DNA of 64,000 nucleotides from an uncultured Bacilli bacterium (lineage in GTDB: Bacteria > Bacillota_I > Bacilli_A > RF39 > UBA660), in NCBI GenBank assembly GCA_934101645.1, contig CAKORX010000001.1, forward strand, positions 1 through 64,000, written 5' to 3'. Of the stretch, positions 61,612-64,000 are shown in pieces. The notes under the pieces are model-generated. The model was not told the origin of the DNA. It ran no database searches and saw nothing but the letters and a program-made list of their open reading frames with translations. Each line of letters starts with the position of its first letter. The stretch's first letter is position 1. The translations under genes and the position numbers were made by a program.

Positions 61612-63243
61612 TCACCATCCTATAATATCATCACTTTCTTCATCATCAGTTTGTAATGCAAAAGGCAATTCTATTTTTTCTTCTTTTTCTATTTTTTCTA
61701 CAATAAAACTTTGTTGAGTTCTAATGTAATATGTAATGGCTAGTCCCATAATTAAGTCATCGTGTTTGCCTTGTTCTGCTTCTGGCCTGCCTTTTTCATT
61801 TTTTATAAATACTAATCCTTCATATAATACATCTAGATCATTGATGTAACTTATATTATCTCTAAATATTTCTTTTAACATTGCAAGTATTATTGGTCTT
61901 GTTGCTTTTGTTGTTAAAAATCCATATTTATCTTGAATAACCTCTGCTATATTATCTTCAACTTCTCTAATATACATCTTTGGATAATCATATTCTTTTA
62001 ATTTTTTAGTAGGATATGTACTGTAATTATTTTCTAATCCAACTAAAGCATTATTATAATAAGTGCCTAGACAATATATTTGCCTAGAATATTCATCTTC
62101 ATCAATTTTATTATGTCTTAATTTAGCAATTTGTTTACTATTACTATTATCAATTACTAGTCCAGTAAAATAGTCACTTCCATCACCAGCTGTATCTCCA
62201 CCTAAAACATATGGATGGCCCTTTTTAGGTTCTTCATATATATCAATATAGCCTTTATCATCATAAATAAATTCAATATCTGATATTTTATTTCCATTTA
62301 TCGAATAACTAAAATAGCCTTTTTTCAAAGGCTTTATATTCTTTATTTTATTTATTCTTCCCATTATTATTTCTTTATTAAAATAACATGTTCCAGTGCT
62401 AATAAATGCTTCTTCTGGGGTAATTGGGTACTCTTGCTTAAATTGTTCTATATCATTACTACAGTTGTTTCTAATACACCATCTTCTCCACGTTAATTGT
62501 TCTAATGATAGATTATAATCTTTTTGTAATTGAATTTCTTCTGAAGTTAATTCAAATCCAGTGTAAGGCATTTGATAGTCTTTTAATTCATTCCATCCAA
62601 CAAATAATGGTATAAAATCATTTTCTCTAGCAACTGCGCCATCCCATATTTCTTTAAAATATTCAAATCCATTTGCAGTAGATTCTATAATTATAATTGT
62701 ACTTGGTAAATTGGGTACTGCTTGCAATAACCCTGTCATTGTAGCTTTTTTATTTCCAGGCCAAAAGGCTAATTCTGATACATGCAAATTATCATATGTG
62801 TATGATCTACCAACACCTTGTGAACCAGCAGTCATACACCGTATTTTACTCTTTAATCCTGTTCCTTTATCATTATCAAATATTAATTCTTGAGCATTTG
62901 ATGCTTTTTTTGATGGTTTCATTTCTGGTGGTAAACATTCATACATTAACTTGCTCATATTAAATAAGTTTTTTGTAGCTTCATCTTGATGTGTTATTAT
63001 TCCAGTATTAACATTAAACTTTGTTGTTGTTTCTTTAAATAATATTGATTCCGCTATTGTACTAAACCCAAGTTGTCTTGCCTTTAAAATAACTATTCTA
63101 ACGGGCTTATTTTTCAATTTTTGTTCTTTGATGATATCATATAGCCTTTGCTGTGGTTCATTAAATTGTAAATTAATGATTTTACCAGATTTATCTCTTA
63201 TTTTAATGTATTTTTCAATGTATTGTTTAGTATTAATACTCAT
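61612..63243 (-). CDS. Phage terminase large subunit
   Basis: 543 residues: the packaging ATPase-nuclease. ATPase domain with Walker A-like ILKARQLGFSTIAE and a Walker B strand ending in IIIIES; nuclease domain with GGDTAGDGSDY and the late KHDDLIMGLAI, all typical of TerL. Start at ATG 63243 (MSINTKQY) or GTG 63252. It overlaps the TerS gene by a few bases. Confidence 0.93.
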   Translation of the reverse strand: MSINTKQYIEKYIKIRDKSGKIINLQFNEPQQRLYDIIKEQKLKNKPVRIVILKARQLGFSTIAESILFKETTTKFNVNTGIITHQDEATKNLFNMSKLMYECLPPEMKPSKKASNAQELIFDNDKGTGLKSKIRCMTAGSQGVGRSYTYDNLHVSELAFWPGNKKATMTGLLQAVPNLPSTIIIIESTANGFEYFKEIWDGAVARENDFIPLFVGWNELKDYQMPYTGFELTSEEIQLQKDYNLSLEQLTWRRWCIRNNCSNDIEQFKQEYPITPEEAFISTGTCYFNKEIIMGRINKIKNIKPLKKGYFSYSINGNKISDIEFIYDDKGYIDIYEEPKKGHPYVLGGDTAGDGSDYFTGLVIDNSNSKQIAKLRHNKIDEDEYSRQIYCLGTYYNNALVGLENNYSTYPTKKLKEYDYPKMYIREVEDNIAEVIQDKYGFLTTKATRPIILAMLKEIFRDNISYINDLDVLYEGLVFIKNEKGRPEAEQGKHDDLIMGLAITYYIRTQQSFIVEKIEKEEKIELPFALQTDDEESDDIIGW

Positions 63244-63664
63244 TTTTATCACTTACAGATTTTAATGCTTCTTCATACGACAAATTAACATTACCTTCTA
63301 ATATTGTTTTATATTCTCCACTCATTTTGTTAAGAGTATCAATAGCTTTTAATTTATCACTGATGTATGCTTCATTTTCATATGAATTCCCATTGCTATC
63401 GTATGATGTATGTTTTACTTTTCCTTTTACAACACCTGTTAGCCATACCATTCTTTCTTTAGCAGTCATTATATTTTTGTCTTGAAGTTTTTCTAATAAT
63501 TCGTTATACCTTGTCTGAACCTTATCTGTGTTAAATAATATACATGCTTTGCTATCTATAGCTTCATCTTTATATTTTGCATTGTACGCCTTTTTATATG
63601 CCTCTCGTTGACTCATACCTTTAATAAGGTTTTGAACAAATAATTCTTGCTTTGCTGTAAGCAT
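63233..63664 (-). CDS. Phage terminase small subunit
   Basis: 143 residues, Terminase_2-type: LTAKQELFVQNLIKGMSQRE then AYKKAYNAKY, a DNA-binding helix-turn-helix, a central oligomerisation helix region (RYNELLEKLQDKNIMTAKE) and a small C-terminal part (KLKAIDTLNKMSGEY) that contacts TerL. ATG 63664 follows GAGAGG; the longer frame ahead of it overlaps the 26-residue membrane peptide gene. Confidence 0.9.
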   Translation of the reverse strand: MLTAKQELFVQNLIKGMSQREAYKKAYNAKYKDEAIDSKACILFNTDKVQTRYNELLEKLQDKNIMTAKERMVWLTGVVKGKVKHTSYDSNGNSYENEAYISDKLKAIDTLNKMSGEYKTILEGNVNLSYEEALKSVSDKNEY

Positions 63665-63677
63665 AAAAACCTCTCTT

Positions 63678-63758
63678 TCATTTATAATCATTTAAGATAT
63701 TTAAAATAACTGCTATGATTATTGTAATTATTAAAATTATTGTACCTATTATTTTCAT
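63678..63758 (-). CDS. 26-residue membrane peptide upstream of terS
   Basis: An open frame of 26 codons, beginning MKIIGTIILIITIIIAVI and ending with a polar tail (NDYK). It is preceded by AAAGGA at proper spacing. Its stop lies 13 bases before the TerS ATG, and the TerS SD follows directly. It would form one membrane helix. Codon use and placement make it a plausible real gene, but no homologue is known to me. Confidence 0.45.
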   Translation of the reverse strand: MKIIGTIILIITIIIAVILNILNDYK

Positions 63759-63772
63759 TTTTTCCTTTCAAT

Positions 63773-63797
63773 AAAAAAACAATCTGTTCAGATTGTT
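63773..63797 (-). terminator. Terminator between tRNA and the terminase genes
   Basis: A 7-9-bp stem (AACAATCTG with CAGATTGTT) followed on the minus strand by seven Ts, about 10 bases after the tRNA 3' end. Confidence 0.7.
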
Positions 63798-63807
63798 AAA
63801 TACATTT

Positions 63808-63883
63808 TGGTTGGGGTGGTAGGACTTGAACCCACGACCGGTGAGATATAAGCTCACAACTCTAACCACTGAGCTACACCCCA
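63808..63883 (-). tRNA. tRNA-Ile (anticodon UAU), CCA encoded
   Basis: A complete cloverleaf: acceptor TGGGGTG/CACCCCA (7 bp), D-arm GCTC/GAGT with an 8-base loop, anticodon stem GTGAG/CTCAC with loop CTTATAT giving anticodon TAT, variable loop CGGTC, T-arm GTGGG/CCTAC with loop TTCAAGT, then A-CCA. UAU reads AUA. Most bacteria read AUA with a CAU tRNA modified to lysidine, so this tRNA is notable. Whether it is chromosomal or phage-borne is not settled. Confidence 0.9.
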
Positions 63884-63980
63884 ATATTGTTGCTGTAAAG
63901 TTTAATACCATTTAGGGTGACATAGAACTAAAACATTTATAGACAATGTGCAAGATAATACGATTAAAAGGAGATATAAA

Positions 63981-64000
63981 ATGAATAAAGCATTTTACAC
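63981..64000 (+). CDS. Start of an unidentified gene (cut by window edge)
   Basis: An ATG at 63981 follows AAAAGGAG at seven bases and opens a frame reading MNKAFY before the window ends. Too short to identify. It runs divergently from the phage module. Confidence 0.5.

Larger units (their letters stand above)
41508..63758 (-). mobile_element. Late-gene module of a podovirus-like prophage
   Basis: All genes run on the minus strand in the order TerS, TerL, portal, scaffold, capsid, head completion, tail tube-like, internal proteins, tail fibres, holin-like, amidase. There is no tape-measure or sheath gene, which with the N4-gp56-type capsid protein and P22-like portal points to a short-tailed phage. 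No integrase, repressor or replication gene is within the window and no matching att repeat was found by eye. The Panacea pair and HNH-like gene on the left are possible cargo. Confidence 0.85.

Noticed and set aside
63808..63883. tRNA 3' end as attL/attR of the prophage
   Set aside because: Plausible by analogy, but no repeat of the tRNA 3' end was seen near 37-42 kb, so no att site is called.
1..64000. Recoding of TGA as tryptophan (Mycoplasma-like code)
   Set aside because: Trp is encoded by TGG and TGA ends genes (for example the terminase large subunit), so the standard code applies.
1..64000. CRISPR arrays
   Set aside because: No regularly spaced direct repeats with unique spacers were seen; the short repeats present are regulatory or hairpin arms.

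Overview
The window comes from a very AT-rich, low-GC Gram-positive bacterium. It carries ftsY-ylxM, yebC, typA, a PBP5-type D,D-carboxypeptidase and a TagGH-type ABC exporter, so it makes peptidoglycan and a lipid-linked wall polymer. TGA is used as stop and TGG for Trp, i.e. the standard bacterial code. Protein style suggests an uncultured gut member of the Bacilli (RF39/Erysipelotrichales-like); that placement is an inference. There is no rRNA, CRISPR array, integrase or intact transposase in the window.

Layout. 1-9.7 kb: end of a helix-turn-helix regulator, a lipoprotein, a membrane-bound XRE regulator, a zinc-ribbon/PD-(D/E)XK/HIRAN protein lying between a decayed copy and the intact copy of a D-Ala-D-Ala carboxypeptidase gene, a GT-C-like membrane protein, and the housekeeping run yebC-ftsY-ylxM. 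9.7-25.9 kb: a large minus-strand surface-polysaccharide locus (GtrA, GT2, GalE, a NodB deacetylase, TagA/WecG, several glycosyltransferases, WecB, DUF6020-like protein, polysaccharide pyruvyl transferase, TagH and TagG). 26-34.8 kb: a 700-residue surface protein whose upstream region is bounded by 28-bp inverted repeats, a histidine-kinase-like protein that lacks its phosphoacceptor His, an adenylate-forming enzyme, an O-antigen ligase/polymerase-like protein and TagO/WecA. The last two complete the polymer pathway: TagO starts the lipid-linked chain, TagA and the GTs extend it, TagGH exports it. 34.8-41.4 kb: an HNH-like protein, typA, decayed toxin-antitoxin genes, a two-domain unknown protein, a structured candidate ncRNA, a Cys-rich HNH-like protein, and a Panacea-type toxin-antitoxin pair.

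41.5-63.8 kb: one minus-strand late module of a short-tailed (podovirus-like) phage. In transcription order it has a 26-residue membrane peptide, TerS, TerL, portal, scaffold, N4-gp56-type capsid protein, head-completion and tail-tube-like proteins, an internal protein, a 2164-residue polyvalent protein, tail fibre proteins, holin-like proteins and an amidase endolysin. No tape measure, repressor, integrase or replication genes are seen. If present they must lie beyond the right edge; otherwise this is a remnant. A tRNA with a UAU anticodon (Ile, codon AUA) sits just upstream of the phage module.

The items most worth a second look are the Panacea-linked candidate toxin, the zinc-ribbon/nuclease/HIRAN protein, the inverted-repeat-bounded region upstream of the surface protein, the pseudo-histidine kinase, the structured RNA candidate at 39.5 kb, the giant phage protein and the tRNA-Ile(UAU).
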